From Lachnospiraceae bacterium (GTDB lineage: Bacteria > Bacillota > Clostridia > Lachnospirales > Lachnospiraceae), in contig JAEENO010000035.1 in NCBI GenBank assembly GCA_016283755.1, positions 1 to 40,299 of the forward strand: 40,299 nucleotides of DNA. Reading direction: 5' to 3'. A program made the position numbers and the translations under genes. Below, piece by piece: positions 24,115 through 32,425 of this stretch. A model generated the notes under the pieces. It saw only the letters and a program-made list of their open reading frames with translations. It ran no database searches and was not told where the DNA came from. Position 1 is the first letter of the stretch. Each line of letters starts with the position of its first letter.

Positions 24115-25166
24115 TATTTTGCACCTCCCATGACTTTCTTCGCAAACTCGCATACTTCGTCAACAGTGATAAGTACACCACCTGTGTGTCCGAAGAATTC
24201 GATCATGTTCTTGTCGCCGCAAGCGATAGCAACATCATCGATCATCTGTCCCATATTAAGCTCTACGTCAAGATACTTCTTAACGTTCTTTCTCTGGAAT
24301 GCTTCATAAGGGAATGGCCACAATGTCTGAGGACGAACAAGACCTACCTTGTATCCCTCTGCTCTTAACTTATCTACTGCTGTACGAACAACACGGCTTG
24401 CAGTACCATAGGAAGCGAATGCGTACTCAGCATCCTCCATCATATAGTCTTCATAACGTGCTTCATTCTTCTCGATAACAGCATACTTCTTGAAGAGGTC
24501 AATGTTATCCTGCTCAAGATCAGGAGCCTGTAACTTCAAGTTGTAAATTCTGTGCGGCTTACCGCCGTTAGGGCCTGTTAATGCCCATGTCTTAGGCTGG
24601 ATAGGACGCTCCTTCGGCTTTCTTAACTCAACCGGCTCCATCATCTGGCCGATAAGTCCGTCCGCAAGAACGATTACAAGCATTCCATACTGATCTGCAA
24701 TATCAAATGCTTCCTGAACCATGTCTACCAATTCCTGAACGTTACCCGGTGCAAGAACGATGTTATGATAGTCACCGTTCGATCCACCCTTAACGCACAT
24801 GTGATAGTCTGACTGTGACGGCTGAATTCCGCCGAGGCCAGGGCCACCACGCATCATATTAACAATAACAGCCGGCAATTCTGCCTTGCTGATGTATCCA
24901 ATACCTTCCTGCATAAGTGCAATTCCCGGTGATGACGATGATGTCATAGCTCTTGCACCTGCTGCAGCTGCTCCATATAACATATTAATGGAAGCTACTT
25001 CAGATTCACCCTGAACAAATGCTCCCCCAATCTTTGGTAATTCCTTGGAGAAATACTCCGGAATTTCGTTCTGTGGTGTAATCGGATAGCCGAAGAAATA
25101 CTTACAACCGGCCTCGATAGCAGCACGAACGACGGCTTCATTTCCTTTTAATAAAACTTTCGCCAT
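24114..25166 (-). CDS. vorB: 2-oxoacid:ferredoxin oxidoreductase, alpha subunit (VorB-like)
   Basis: 350 residues. Pyrimidine-binding domain with GYPITPQNEIPEY near residue 25, QGESEVASINM, the SSSSPGIALMQEG loop and GGIQPSQSDY. The length and these phrases fit VorB of the 2-ketoisovalerate (branched-chain) enzyme, with KorA as a close alternative. Likely role: oxidation of branched-chain 2-oxoacids from amino acid fermentation, or reductive synthesis in reverse, both yielding or using ferredoxin. ATG at 25166, 17 nt after the ferredoxin stop, with a good GGAGG. Confidence 0.92.
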   Translation of the reverse strand: MAKVLLKGNEAVVRAAIEAGCKYFFGYPITPQNEIPEYFSKELPKIGGAFVQGESEVASINMLYGAAAAGARAMTSSSSPGIALMQEGIGYISKAELPAVIVNMMRGGPGLGGIQPSQSDYHMCVKGGSNGDYHNIVLAPGNVQELVDMVQEAFDIADQYGMLVIVLADGLIGQMMEPVELRKPKERPIQPKTWALTGPNGGKPHRIYNLKLQAPDLEQDNIDLFKKYAVIEKNEARYEDYMMEDAEYAFASYGTASRVVRTAVDKLRAEGYKVGLVRPQTLWPFPYEAFQRKNVKKYLDVELNMGQMIDDVAIACGDKNMIEFFGHTGGVLITVDEVCEFAKKVMGGAK

Positions 25167-25183
25167 AGTAACTATCTACCTCC

Positions 25184-25402
25184 TTAGTCTTCTTTTTCAA
25201 TCCTGATTGCCACATCCGGGCACATCTTTACGCAGCTTGTACATCCGACGCATTCGCCTTCATTTACAACTGCTGCCGGGAAATATCCTGCGGCATTAGG
25301 CTTATCCTTGTTGATTGCCAATACGCCCTTAGGGCATACGGAAACGCAAAGCTCGCAACCCTTGCAGCGGTCTTCCCTGATAGTTAAATGAAACTTACCC
25401 AT
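25184..25402 (-). CDS. Ferredoxin-like delta subunit of the 2-oxoacid oxidoreductase
   Basis: 72 residues with two 4Fe-4S motifs, CKGCELCVSVCPKG and CVGCTSCVKMCPDV, each CxxCxxCxxxCP. This is the electron outlet of the four-subunit enzyme. Two ATGs are adjacent; AAGGAGG lies 6 nt before the second and only 3 nt before the first, so the second (25402) is preferred. Confidence 0.92.
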   Translation of the reverse strand: MGKFHLTIREDRCKGCELCVSVCPKGVLAINKDKPNAAGYFPAAVVNEGECVGCTSCVKMCPDVAIRIEKED

Positions 25403-25420
25403 CATTTGCCTCCTTACTCC

Positions 25421-26104
25421 TTACATCCATATAGTTCTCATATTGTAGCTCATAGGGAAAAACTCCCCGCCTACTTTATCTATAAGTGCGCTATATTGCT
25501 GCACCTCATCCACCATACAAGTCGTATAGCGAATCGGTATCTTAGTTAATTCGCTTACTTTTCTAAGGTAAGCATCGCCCTCGAGAATATCTTCCACGCG
25601 TGTCTCATGAATAAGATTCGAGTTATTGACAAGTCCCGTAATCTTAAATCCGGACATCTGCTCAAGTAACCTCATCTGGTGAATGATCTCATCTTCGTTA
25701 CCTGTCTCGGGCCTAAAAATATTGACTACCATAAAGAAGTCAACTTCATTCTTATCTATTAAATCTCCGAATCTTCCGAGCACCTTGGCTCCGACTTCAC
25801 TACCGCCTAAGTCGATTATGTAGTCATAGCTTTTATCAAGAAACGGCACCGTAATACGGCTTGATAAAGCCGGCATATCGCAGTTGTCCTCGACAACAGA
25901 AGAAGAGATGACCTCTATTCCTGCCTCCTCCATCTCTTTAGTCTTCTCGCGGGATCTGAAATATACATTAACGATATCAAGATCTGCAATCGCAGGTCTT
26001 TTCACCTCGCGAGCCATCTTATATGCGTAATTTACGGCGAATTCCGTCTTGCCGCTACCGTAGTAACCCGTTATGATTCTGATTCTTTTATCATCTACTA
26101 CCAT
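25421..26104 (-). CDS. P-loop NTPase of the SIMIBI (MinD/CobQ-like) type, first gene of the VOR operon
   Basis: 227 residues. Walker A GYYGSGKTEFAVNYA near 13-27 and a second acidic motif in ADLDIVNVYF near 40-49; IIDLGGSEVGA near 95-105 resembles the switch/DxxG region, and GLVNNSNL near 157 resembles the base-recognition segment. It resembles nucleotide-binding proteins of the MinD/CooC/CobQ group but I cannot name a subfamily. It precedes the ferredoxin subunit by 18 nt and has no other partner, so a role in maturation, metal insertion or assembly of the oxidoreductase is plausible. The start lacks a well-placed ribosome site. Confidence 0.85.
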   Translation of the reverse strand: MVVDDKRIRIITGYYGSGKTEFAVNYAYKMAREVKRPAIADLDIVNVYFRSREKTKEMEEAGIEVISSSVVEDNCDMPALSSRITVPFLDKSYDYIIDLGGSEVGAKVLGRFGDLIDKNEVDFFMVVNIFRPETGNEDEIIHQMRLLEQMSGFKITGLVNNSNLIHETRVEDILEGDAYLRKVSELTKIPIRYTTCMVDEVQQYSALIDKVGGEFFPMSYNMRTIWM

Positions 26105-26111
26105 ACCTTTA

Positions 26112-26141
26112 AACTTACTCCGAAACAGTACACTTTGTCAA
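26112..26141 (-). promoter_or_regulatory. Possible promoter of the VOR operon
   Basis: TTGACA (26136-26141) with an 18-bp spacer to TAAGTT (26112-26117) on the minus strand. The -35 box is perfect, the -10 weak. If used, transcription would begin within a few bases of the ATG at 26104, giving a nearly leaderless mRNA. Confidence 0.4.
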
Positions 26142-26268
26142 CAAATCTTTACGATTTCTTTGTTTTTTAATCAAACCTACCAAAAAACGCCTCTCGTTAT
26201 TGTACAAAAACATATTTCTTTCACATTTTTTACCTTGTTTGAACACTTTTACCCTGTATTATAGCATT

Positions 26269-26383
26269 GTATCGGAAAGATACTAATTCCGAAACTAGTC
26301 TGTTCCGAAAGGAACGGATTTTCCCTATCCCTTTTAAACTTTCTCATTCAAAAAAACTCACGGTCCCCTCCGTGAGTTTTTTT
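26269..26383 (+). ncRNA. Candidate small structured RNA
   Basis: Between two divergent genes there is a complete terminator that neither gene needs. Upstream of it on the plus strand are TTGTTT-16-TATTAT (26235-26262) as a possible promoter and two small hairpins: GTATC/GATAC with loop GGAAA (26269-26283) and GTTCC/GGAAC with a GAAA tetraloop (26302-26315). The predicted RNA is about 115 nt. No riboswitch or known sRNA class is recognised. The reverse orientation is possible because the terminator is bidirectional. The remainder of the gap (26142-26230) shows nothing clear. Confidence 0.45.
26350..26383 (+). terminator. Strong bidirectional terminator in a divergent intergenic region
   Basis: AAAAAACTCACGG, loop TCCCCT, CCGTGAGTTTTTT: up to 13 bp, with T-runs on both strands. 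Confidence 0.9.
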
Positions 26384-26384
26384 G

Positions 26385-26415
26385 TTGCACTTTTTAGCGT
26401 ATGATTTATTATATA
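26385..26415 (+). promoter_or_regulatory. Possible promoter of the histidine kinase gene
   Basis: TTGCAC (26385-26390), 17-19 bp, ATTATA/TATATA (26408-26415), directly after the terminator. Leaves a leader of about 95 nt before ATG at 26517. Confidence 0.5.
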
Positions 26416-26516
26416 TATAAGGAAGTAATAATTCACCGATATTTCACTTTTTCACCACGTCAATTTGATTATAAAATACTATCATATATGCATTATTGAC
26501 GTACTTCGGAGGTATT

Positions 26517-28874
26517 ATGGACAAGAATCTATCTAAGCTTTTTAATATTTGTATCGCAATTCTTATAAGCTTAGCCTGTTCGATTGCTCTTTTCGTGGCT
26601 ATTACTCAGGCATTGCTTCCACATGAGATGACATATGACGAATACTCTGTCAGGACATTCGACAATGACTGGTATGCAACTCTTCCTAACGGAAAGAGGC
26701 TGGCAACAGAAGTCCCTTGTTCTTTCGACGTACCTCGCGGTGAGGCTCTTGTTATGGAGAAATATCTCCCCTCTACAATCAAGCCTTATTACTTCTTATG
26801 CTTTAAATCACAGCATGAAGATTTGACTTTCTATATTGACGGCAAGCAGGTATACCACTACAGTACACTCAATAATCCTCATTTTGGAACAAGCTCTCCT
26901 TCAGCTTATGTATTCCTTGAAATCTTACCTCACTATATCGGTAAGACTTTGAGAGTGGAACTTACGTCCGATACCAGATATTCAGGTATCTTTACTTCGG
27001 TATCTTACGGACAGAAGGGAGATTTCTGGCTTGCAGAGATTAACGAGCATTGGTTTGAGATCATTTCGTTCTCTGCATTACTTGTATGTGGAATTCTTTG
27101 CTTATTCTATGCTGTATTCTCATTTTTCTTCCGTCATCGCCTCCATGCGATCGGACTTCTCGGAATACTGCAGATTATAACTGCAACTTGGATTCTTACA
27201 AACCTTAACTTAAGACAGCTTATCTTCCCTAATATGTCGATGGCATCAGATATCCCGTTCCTGATGATTATGCTCTTTCCTTCTGCAGGTTCGCTTTTTG
27301 TGTGTGCTATTCAGAAAAACAGATATATAAAATGTCATGTAGCCGTAGCTTTACTTTCCCTTATTAACTTCGCAGTATGTACAATTCTTAGACTTACAAG
27401 CATCGTTCCTTATGAAGAAAGCATCTTTTCTACTGCAGTGTTTATCATTCTTTTCATGTTGGCGGCAATAATCACAATGATTATTGATATTACCAACGGC
27501 AACATAAGAACCTATAAAATTACCGCAATAGGTTTCCTTATTGCACTTATCTGTGGCCTTGCACAATTATATATCTACTTAAGCAGAGCGCTTAACTTCT
27601 CCGGTATCTTGCTTTGCGTAGGCCTTATGTCTCTTGTCTTTGCTTCAATATTGGATGCTATCTTGGACTACAGACATAAAATCGCAGAACGTGACCTTGC
27701 CCTTGAATCAAGTCATGCCAAGGCTCAGTTCCTTGCCAATATGTCGCACGAGATAAGAACTCCTATCAATGCGGTTCTCGGTATGAACGAAATGATTCTT
27801 CGAGAGTCAACCGATACTAACATTCTCGAATACGCAACCGATATTGAGCATGCAGGTCAAAATTTGCTTGCGCTTATTAACGATATACTCGATTATTCCA
27901 AGATCGAAAGCAACAAGCTTGATATTATTCCTATAGAATATCACCCTGCTTCACTTCTTAACGATGCGTATAACCTGGTCATAGAACGTGCAAGGAAAAA
28001 AGATCTCGATTTTAAGATACTGGCAGATCCGTCAATTCCTTCCACTCTTAAGGGAGACGAAGTCAGAATCCGACAGATTCTTATGAATCTATTGACTAAC
28101 GGTATCAAATATACCGACAGAGGTGGTGTTACATTAAAAGTCAGCGGCGGAAAAACTCCTGACGGACTGTTCCTGCTTACATTCTCCGTTATCGATACGG
28201 GTATCGGTATTAAAGATTCAGACAAAGAAGAGCTTTTCTCATCGTTCCAGCGTCTCGATCAGGTCAAGAACAGAAATGTCGAAGGCACCGGTCTTGGACT
28301 TGCAATCACCCATAACCTCGTAGAGCTTATGAACGGTACAATTACCTTTGAAAGTACTTATGGTGTCGGTTCAACATTCTCCTGCACCATTCCGCAAGAG
28401 ATTGTCAACGAGACTCCGATGGGCAACTTATCGCTCGGCGTAACGGCAGTTAATATTACACGTCCTAAGAATTCGTTACGTGCTCCTTCCGCAAGTATTC
28501 TTGTGGTTGATGATGTAGAGATGAACCTTAAGGTATTCAAATCTCTTCTTAAAGACACTAATATAAGCATCGATACCGCTGTTTCCGGTGAAGAATGCCT
28601 TAATCTTATCACTCAGTTTAAGTATGACATAATCTTCTTAGATCACATGATGCCTGAAATGGACGGTATCGAGACCTACAGAAAGATGAAGGTTAACGAA
28701 GCCTCACTTAATAAGACAACGCCGGTTATCATGCTTACCGCCAATGCAATTTCCGGTGCCAAGGAAGAATACTTAAAGGAAGGGTTCACGGACTACTTAT
28801 CCAAGCCTATCAAGATGTCTGCTCTCGAAGAACAGTTATATCAGTATCTTCCGAACGACTTAATTGAACAATAA
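26517..28874 (+). CDS. Membrane hybrid histidine kinase with a receiver domain
   Basis: 785 residues. TM1 at about 8-30, an extracytoplasmic domain of about 145 residues, then seven hydrophobic segments (about 176-385), a 7TMR-DISM-like layout. HisKA with the phosphorylated His411 in NMSHEIRTPINAVLG; HATPase with N-box LMNLLTNGIKYT, DTGIGI and GTGLGL; C-terminal receiver with DD in VVDDVEMN, phospho-acceptor Asp709 in IIFLDHMMPEMD, and conserved Thr and Lys (MLTANA, LSKPI). No HPt domain and no output domain. Start ATG 26517 with GGAGG four bases upstream. It is the only plus-strand protein gene in the window and has no partner regulator beside it. Confidence 0.93.
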   Translation: MDKNLSKLFNICIAILISLACSIALFVAITQALLPHEMTYDEYSVRTFDNDWYATLPNGKRLATEVPCSFDVPRGEALVMEKYLPSTIKPYYFLCFKSQHEDLTFYIDGKQVYHYSTLNNPHFGTSSPSAYVFLEILPHYIGKTLRVELTSDTRYSGIFTSVSYGQKGDFWLAEINEHWFEIISFSALLVCGILCLFYAVFSFFFRHRLHAIGLLGILQIITATWILTNLNLRQLIFPNMSMASDIPFLMIMLFPSAGSLFVCAIQKNRYIKCHVAVALLSLINFAVCTILRLTSIVPYEESIFSTAVFIILFMLAAIITMIIDITNGNIRTYKITAIGFLIALICGLAQLYIYLSRALNFSGILLCVGLMSLVFASILDAILDYRHKIAERDLALESSHAKAQFLANMSHEIRTPINAVLGMNEMILRESTDTNILEYATDIEHAGQNLLALINDILDYSKIESNKLDIIPIEYHPASLLNDAYNLVIERARKKDLDFKILADPSIPSTLKGDEVRIRQILMNLLTNGIKYTDRGGVTLKVSGGKTPDGLFLLTFSVIDTGIGIKDSDKEELFSSFQRLDQVKNRNVEGTGLGLAITHNLVELMNGTITFESTYGVGSTFSCTIPQEIVNETPMGNLSLGVTAVNITRPKNSLRAPSASILVVDDVEMNLKVFKSLLKDTNISIDTAVSGEECLNLITQFKYDIIFLDHMMPEMDGIETYRKMKVNEASLNKTTPVIMLTANAISGAKEEYLKEGFTDYLSKPIKMSALEEQLYQYLPNDLIEQ

Positions 28875-28900
28875 TCAATTACATTTACATAAACGAGAAG

Positions 28901-28934
28901 AAAGGGCTTGCCGCTTATTTTCGGCAGGTCCTTT
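28901..28934. terminator. Bidirectional terminator between convergent genes
   Basis: AAAGGGCTTGCCG and CGGCAGGTCCTTT form a 13-bp stem with two G-U pairs and an 8-nt loop, between the kinase (+) and the last gene of the MoxR operon (-). Confidence 0.75.
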
Positions 28935-28949
28935 CCAATTTATACGCTT

Positions 28950-30068
28950 TTATTTACTTTTCTTAATGGCATAGATTGTTGTACATTTTTCTTTCGAGTC
29001 TCTGTCATATACATACGGAACCTTTCCTGCAGGATCCTCGTAACAATCATAACCCTCCAATCCGACTATCCTAAGATCATACTTATAAACCGATAATACA
29101 GATCTTACAATTGCCATACTTTCATCAGTACCATCATAGACCACTCGATAACAATGATATGACGATGTAAGCTCTATTTGTGACATGCTGACTTCCACAT
29201 CTGACATCTCATGTTCCATAACCGTACAGAATCTACACAAGTCTCTATATGCTATCGGTTGCATACCATCTTTTATAACAGACTCTTTCCATAACTCCGT
29301 CACGCCATCATCGGTTCTTACTTTTGCAACAAGTGTCTTTAATAAAAGCGTCTCTTTCTCTACGATATACTCGCACTCGTAGATTGCACCCCTCCATTTA
29401 TCGGGAAGCTCATCATACGGATTGATTTCATCCGGTTCACGGATAGGTATACCATCTTCCAGATATCTATAGATATCATCCATCACGGCATTTGTTATAA
29501 TCGTAAGTGTTCCATCATCATTGTCGGTAACGGAGACTATTCTCTCTCCCTGCAAGGAATGATCGGTGATTAACCCGCACGAGTAAAAGCGCTTACCTTG
29601 GCCCGTACCGCCTCTCCAATCACGAAACGACAATTCGACCTCCATAGTCATAACGCCTTTCTTAACCTTATTTCCATAATAAGAGCAGGTATTAGCTATA
29701 TTAACGCCTTCCGTACTGTCAAAGCCGTATCCGAATCCGGTAAAATCCGCTTTACAATAAGGACTCCCACCATACTCATAATAGATTTCGAGACGATTGG
29801 CCCCTCTTATTCTTGCTGCTGTACTCGCATTATCTTCTTGCACAACATTAACTATCATAAGAATAGACGTATGGTCCTCCAAAATACACTCTTGAGAATT
29901 GGCTTCTACAAGCATCTCATACGTAATATCCTCAGCTACTGCCGCTTCTTTTGTATTCTCTTTATTATAGTATACACTTTTTATATAAAGTCGCGATGCC
30001 ACAGGTATCAGAATAGAAACCAGCAAAAGTGCGCTTGCTATCAATATCCTTTGTGTTCTGCTCCCCAT
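28950..30068 (-). CDS. Membrane-anchored extracellular protein, module copy C
   Basis: 372 residues. One N-terminal membrane segment (about 8-30, ILIASALLLVSILIPVA) followed by a soluble region outside the cell. No lipobox, no known enzyme motif. Paralogue of the protein at 32426-33535: shared phrases include ARIRGANRLEIYYE, PYCKADFTGFGYGFDSTEGV, NPYDELPDKWRG and YDCYEDPAGKVPYVYD near the end. The pattern of beta strands (DDGTLTIITNA, YIVEKETLLLKTLVAKV) suggests a LolA/LppX-like sheet; this is inference. It starts 28 nt inside the upstream gene with GGAGG 7 nt before ATG. Last gene of the MoxR operon. Confidence 0.78.
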   Translation of the reverse strand: MGSRTQRILIASALLLVSILIPVASRLYIKSVYYNKENTKEAAVAEDITYEMLVEANSQECILEDHTSILMIVNVVQEDNASTAARIRGANRLEIYYEYGGSPYCKADFTGFGYGFDSTEGVNIANTCSYYGNKVKKGVMTMEVELSFRDWRGGTGQGKRFYSCGLITDHSLQGERIVSVTDNDDGTLTIITNAVMDDIYRYLEDGIPIREPDEINPYDELPDKWRGAIYECEYIVEKETLLLKTLVAKVRTDDGVTELWKESVIKDGMQPIAYRDLCRFCTVMEHEMSDVEVSMSQIELTSSYHCYRVVYDGTDESMAIVRSVLSVYKYDLRIVGLEGYDCYEDPAGKVPYVYDRDSKEKCTTIYAIKKSK

Positions 30069-31339
30069 CTTAGATCCTCCATTTTACAAGCCTCGGAAAG
30101 ATTCTTTAATGTATTATGCGTAACCGTATATGCCTTCGTCTGAGCATTGTATGCCGCCGCATAAGTTGAAATTAATCGCAATGCCTCCCGTGCAACTCTT
30201 ACTTCTTCCTCCTTAACATCAGCATAATTGTTATACCGTGCGCGTATATACACATTTCTTAGCGCCTCTGCAGCTTCATAACTAACCATACCGTTTAAGA
30301 GTTCAAGTATCTCTTCCGAAGTCAGACTATCCCTTATCACGATCCCCTGCTTAAGCAAAATTGAAATAAACTGCCTATATATTCTTCTCACTTTTATACG
30401 ATTGCTGCCCTGCGGTTCGCGTTTCACTTTTACTTTTTTAACATCTTCAATCACATCTGACTTAAATCGCGTACGGTTCAAAGCTCTCTTGTTGTTAAAT
30501 ACTTTAATGGCAAAATACAGTATTACTGCAATCGCAAGTATAATAACAACAATTATAACAGGGATAATATTAAAATCTTTCTTCAAATTATCCTTATAAT
30601 AATCTGCGGTTCCTGCCAATTCTCCAACCGCACCATCGCTTGCCTCGGATCCAACTTCTTCAAGCCTGAATACCCAAGGCTTCCCCTTTTCTACCCATTG
30701 CACAAGCATAACAAACGGAATTAAAAGCACTGCAACTATACTTCTTATACCCATGTATATATATTGGTCAAAGAAATTAACAGCCACCGATACCCCGGAC
30801 ACAAAAACTGCTCCGGCAACCATACGAATTGCTGTTTTTCCTTCAACCTTGCCATTTCCGTATCGCAGACTGCGCGCAATAACCACCGAAAGCGAAAAAA
30901 AGATTGCATAATAGGCATATGGCATTAGCGAACCTATGGTTGTACCATTATATAATATCAAGGAATACCCCATAATCATCAAATATATTATTCCTATAAC
31001 AGCAAATACTCTTGACTGCTTAACATATGAATAATATTCAAGTTCCTGATCCTTCTTAATAACAAGTGCTGCCATATATATTGCAATCGGTATTATTATT
31101 AGAATGTTTGAAAGCGAAAATTCTGAAACAAAAAAAGATGAGACAATTGGCACTAAGCCAAAATATCGATATTTCGCCCCCAGCTCCTCTGAAATATATC
31201 GTGATATAAAAGGACCTAACGAGAGCGTTAGAATTAAAGGTTGAAATAAAATCGTACTATGAAAAATCTGCTGCCCACAAGTTATAATAGCCGCATACAA
31301 AGAAAGGTCCGATATCAACTTAAAGTAATATATAATCAC
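30041..31339 (-). CDS. Membrane protein with C-terminal DUF4129 domain, module copy C
   Basis: 432 residues. About six hydrophobic segments in the first 220 residues, a soluble linker, a further membrane segment near 260-285 (FNIIPVIIVVIILAIAVILYF) and a cytoplasmic DUF4129-like C-terminus: IKVRRIYRQFISILLKQGI, TSEEILELLNG, LRNVYIRARYNNY. DUF4129 normally ends TgpA-type transglutaminases; here the transglutaminase domain (Cys-His-Asp) is absent. GTG start overlapping the DUF58 stop (GTGA). Probably interacts with the co-encoded DUF58 protein and MoxR ATPase. Confidence 0.82.
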   Translation of the reverse strand: MIIYYFKLISDLSLYAAIITCGQQIFHSTILFQPLILTLSLGPFISRYISEELGAKYRYFGLVPIVSSFFVSEFSLSNILIIIPIAIYMAALVIKKDQELEYYSYVKQSRVFAVIGIIYLMIMGYSLILYNGTTIGSLMPYAYYAIFFSLSVVIARSLRYGNGKVEGKTAIRMVAGAVFVSGVSVAVNFFDQYIYMGIRSIVAVLLIPFVMLVQWVEKGKPWVFRLEEVGSEASDGAVGELAGTADYYKDNLKKDFNIIPVIIVVIILAIAVILYFAIKVFNNKRALNRTRFKSDVIEDVKKVKVKREPQGSNRIKVRRIYRQFISILLKQGIVIRDSLTSEEILELLNGMVSYEAAEALRNVYIRARYNNYADVKEEEVRVAREALRLISTYAAAYNAQTKAYTVTHNTLKNLSEACKMEDLRWGAEHKGY

Positions 31340-32391
31340 CTCTTCGCCTCCTTACCGACTATTATTCCTATCTTGCCATCACAACTCCTTTGAAGTTTTC
31401 TTAATGCTGCATGTCCCGCAGCATCAAGTTCCCTCGTTATAACCATATAATTTTCATTCTGTTCGCGCTTATCCAATACATCATCAACTAATGTCGTAAA
31501 TGATGACATTCTATCATAGATTGCCGTTGATAAACCATACAGTATCCCCCTAAGATGTGCCTCTCCCAAACCCTTAGGGACATATGTCACATAACTTACC
31601 GGTCCAAAAAGAAATCCGTTAGTCTTAAAAGCATACGGAATATGAGCAACTTCGAGCTTTTCTACCACCATTCTGGTTATCCTGAAGCACTCCTCAAGAT
31701 CTTCGTTACCGTCTCCATCACAGTTAAGCAGGACCGTTACATTAATATCGCCGGTATGATCGTACTTCTTAACCAAAAGCCTGCCGGCCATGGCGGTCCT
31801 CATCCATGAAATATCTTTCATGGGCTCCCGTCCCGTATAATCACCAAATCCCACCGTAAGAATCGGATCTTCCATTATGAACCTCATTACGGAAATATCT
31901 CCGATAAAACCGGACACTATCGCACTCAAATCAGCATTTCTTGATCTCTCCGGCATGACGGCAAATGAATGTGGCCCTTTGCCCAAGATTTCCGCCTCGT
32001 TCCATCCGAATATATCTCCTACTCCAAGCTTATACTCGCCAAAACTGTATCTTCCCCGAGAATTAATCGTAAATACCTCGTTTTTTGTAAGCCGTTCTCT
32101 TGCCCTTATAGGAACTTTTCTCTCAACGGTCACCCAATTCTCCGCATAATATACACCGCGTCCATCATCATCAAGAAGTGCCTGTGCCGGTATATACTCG
32201 CGAAGCCTCACAAATGGTACGAAACTTTTATTATAATTATATACTTCGCTTCTTAAAACAATCTCCTCACCGGGTTCATACAAAATCTTATCTATTGATG
32301 CCTTATACTTAAGTCCTCTGATAAGTGATTGGGGAATCTGTAATTCCAAGTAAATTAATAATGCAATGCCAAGTATCAAAATAATGAACAT
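31336..32391 (-). CDS. DUF58 protein (vWA-like), module copy C
   Basis: 351 residues. A single N-terminal membrane helix, a beta-rich extracytoplasmic or juxtamembrane part with LYEPGEEIVLRSEV, then the DUF58 core: MEDPILTVGFGDYTGREPMKDISW..RTA..G, where GREPMKDISW matches the family's GD-x-x-R-x-I-D-W-like motif, then VKKYDHTGDINVTVLLN and a von Willebrand A-like fold to the end IGIIVGKE. DUF58 proteins are partners of MoxR ATPases. ATG at 32391 with GGGGG upstream. Very close relative of the protein at 34767-35822. Confidence 0.86.
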   Translation of the reverse strand: MFIILILGIALLIYLELQIPQSLIRGLKYKASIDKILYEPGEEIVLRSEVYNYNKSFVPFVRLREYIPAQALLDDDGRGVYYAENWVTVERKVPIRARERLTKNEVFTINSRGRYSFGEYKLGVGDIFGWNEAEILGKGPHSFAVMPERSRNADLSAIVSGFIGDISVMRFIMEDPILTVGFGDYTGREPMKDISWMRTAMAGRLLVKKYDHTGDINVTVLLNCDGDGNEDLEECFRITRMVVEKLEVAHIPYAFKTNGFLFGPVSYVTYVPKGLGEAHLRGILYGLSTAIYDRMSSFTTLVDDVLDKREQNENYMVITRELDAAGHAALRKLQRSCDGKIGIIVGKEAKR

Positions 32392-32425
32392 ATTACCCCC
32401 AAATACCTAAGTTACTTCTATAAAC

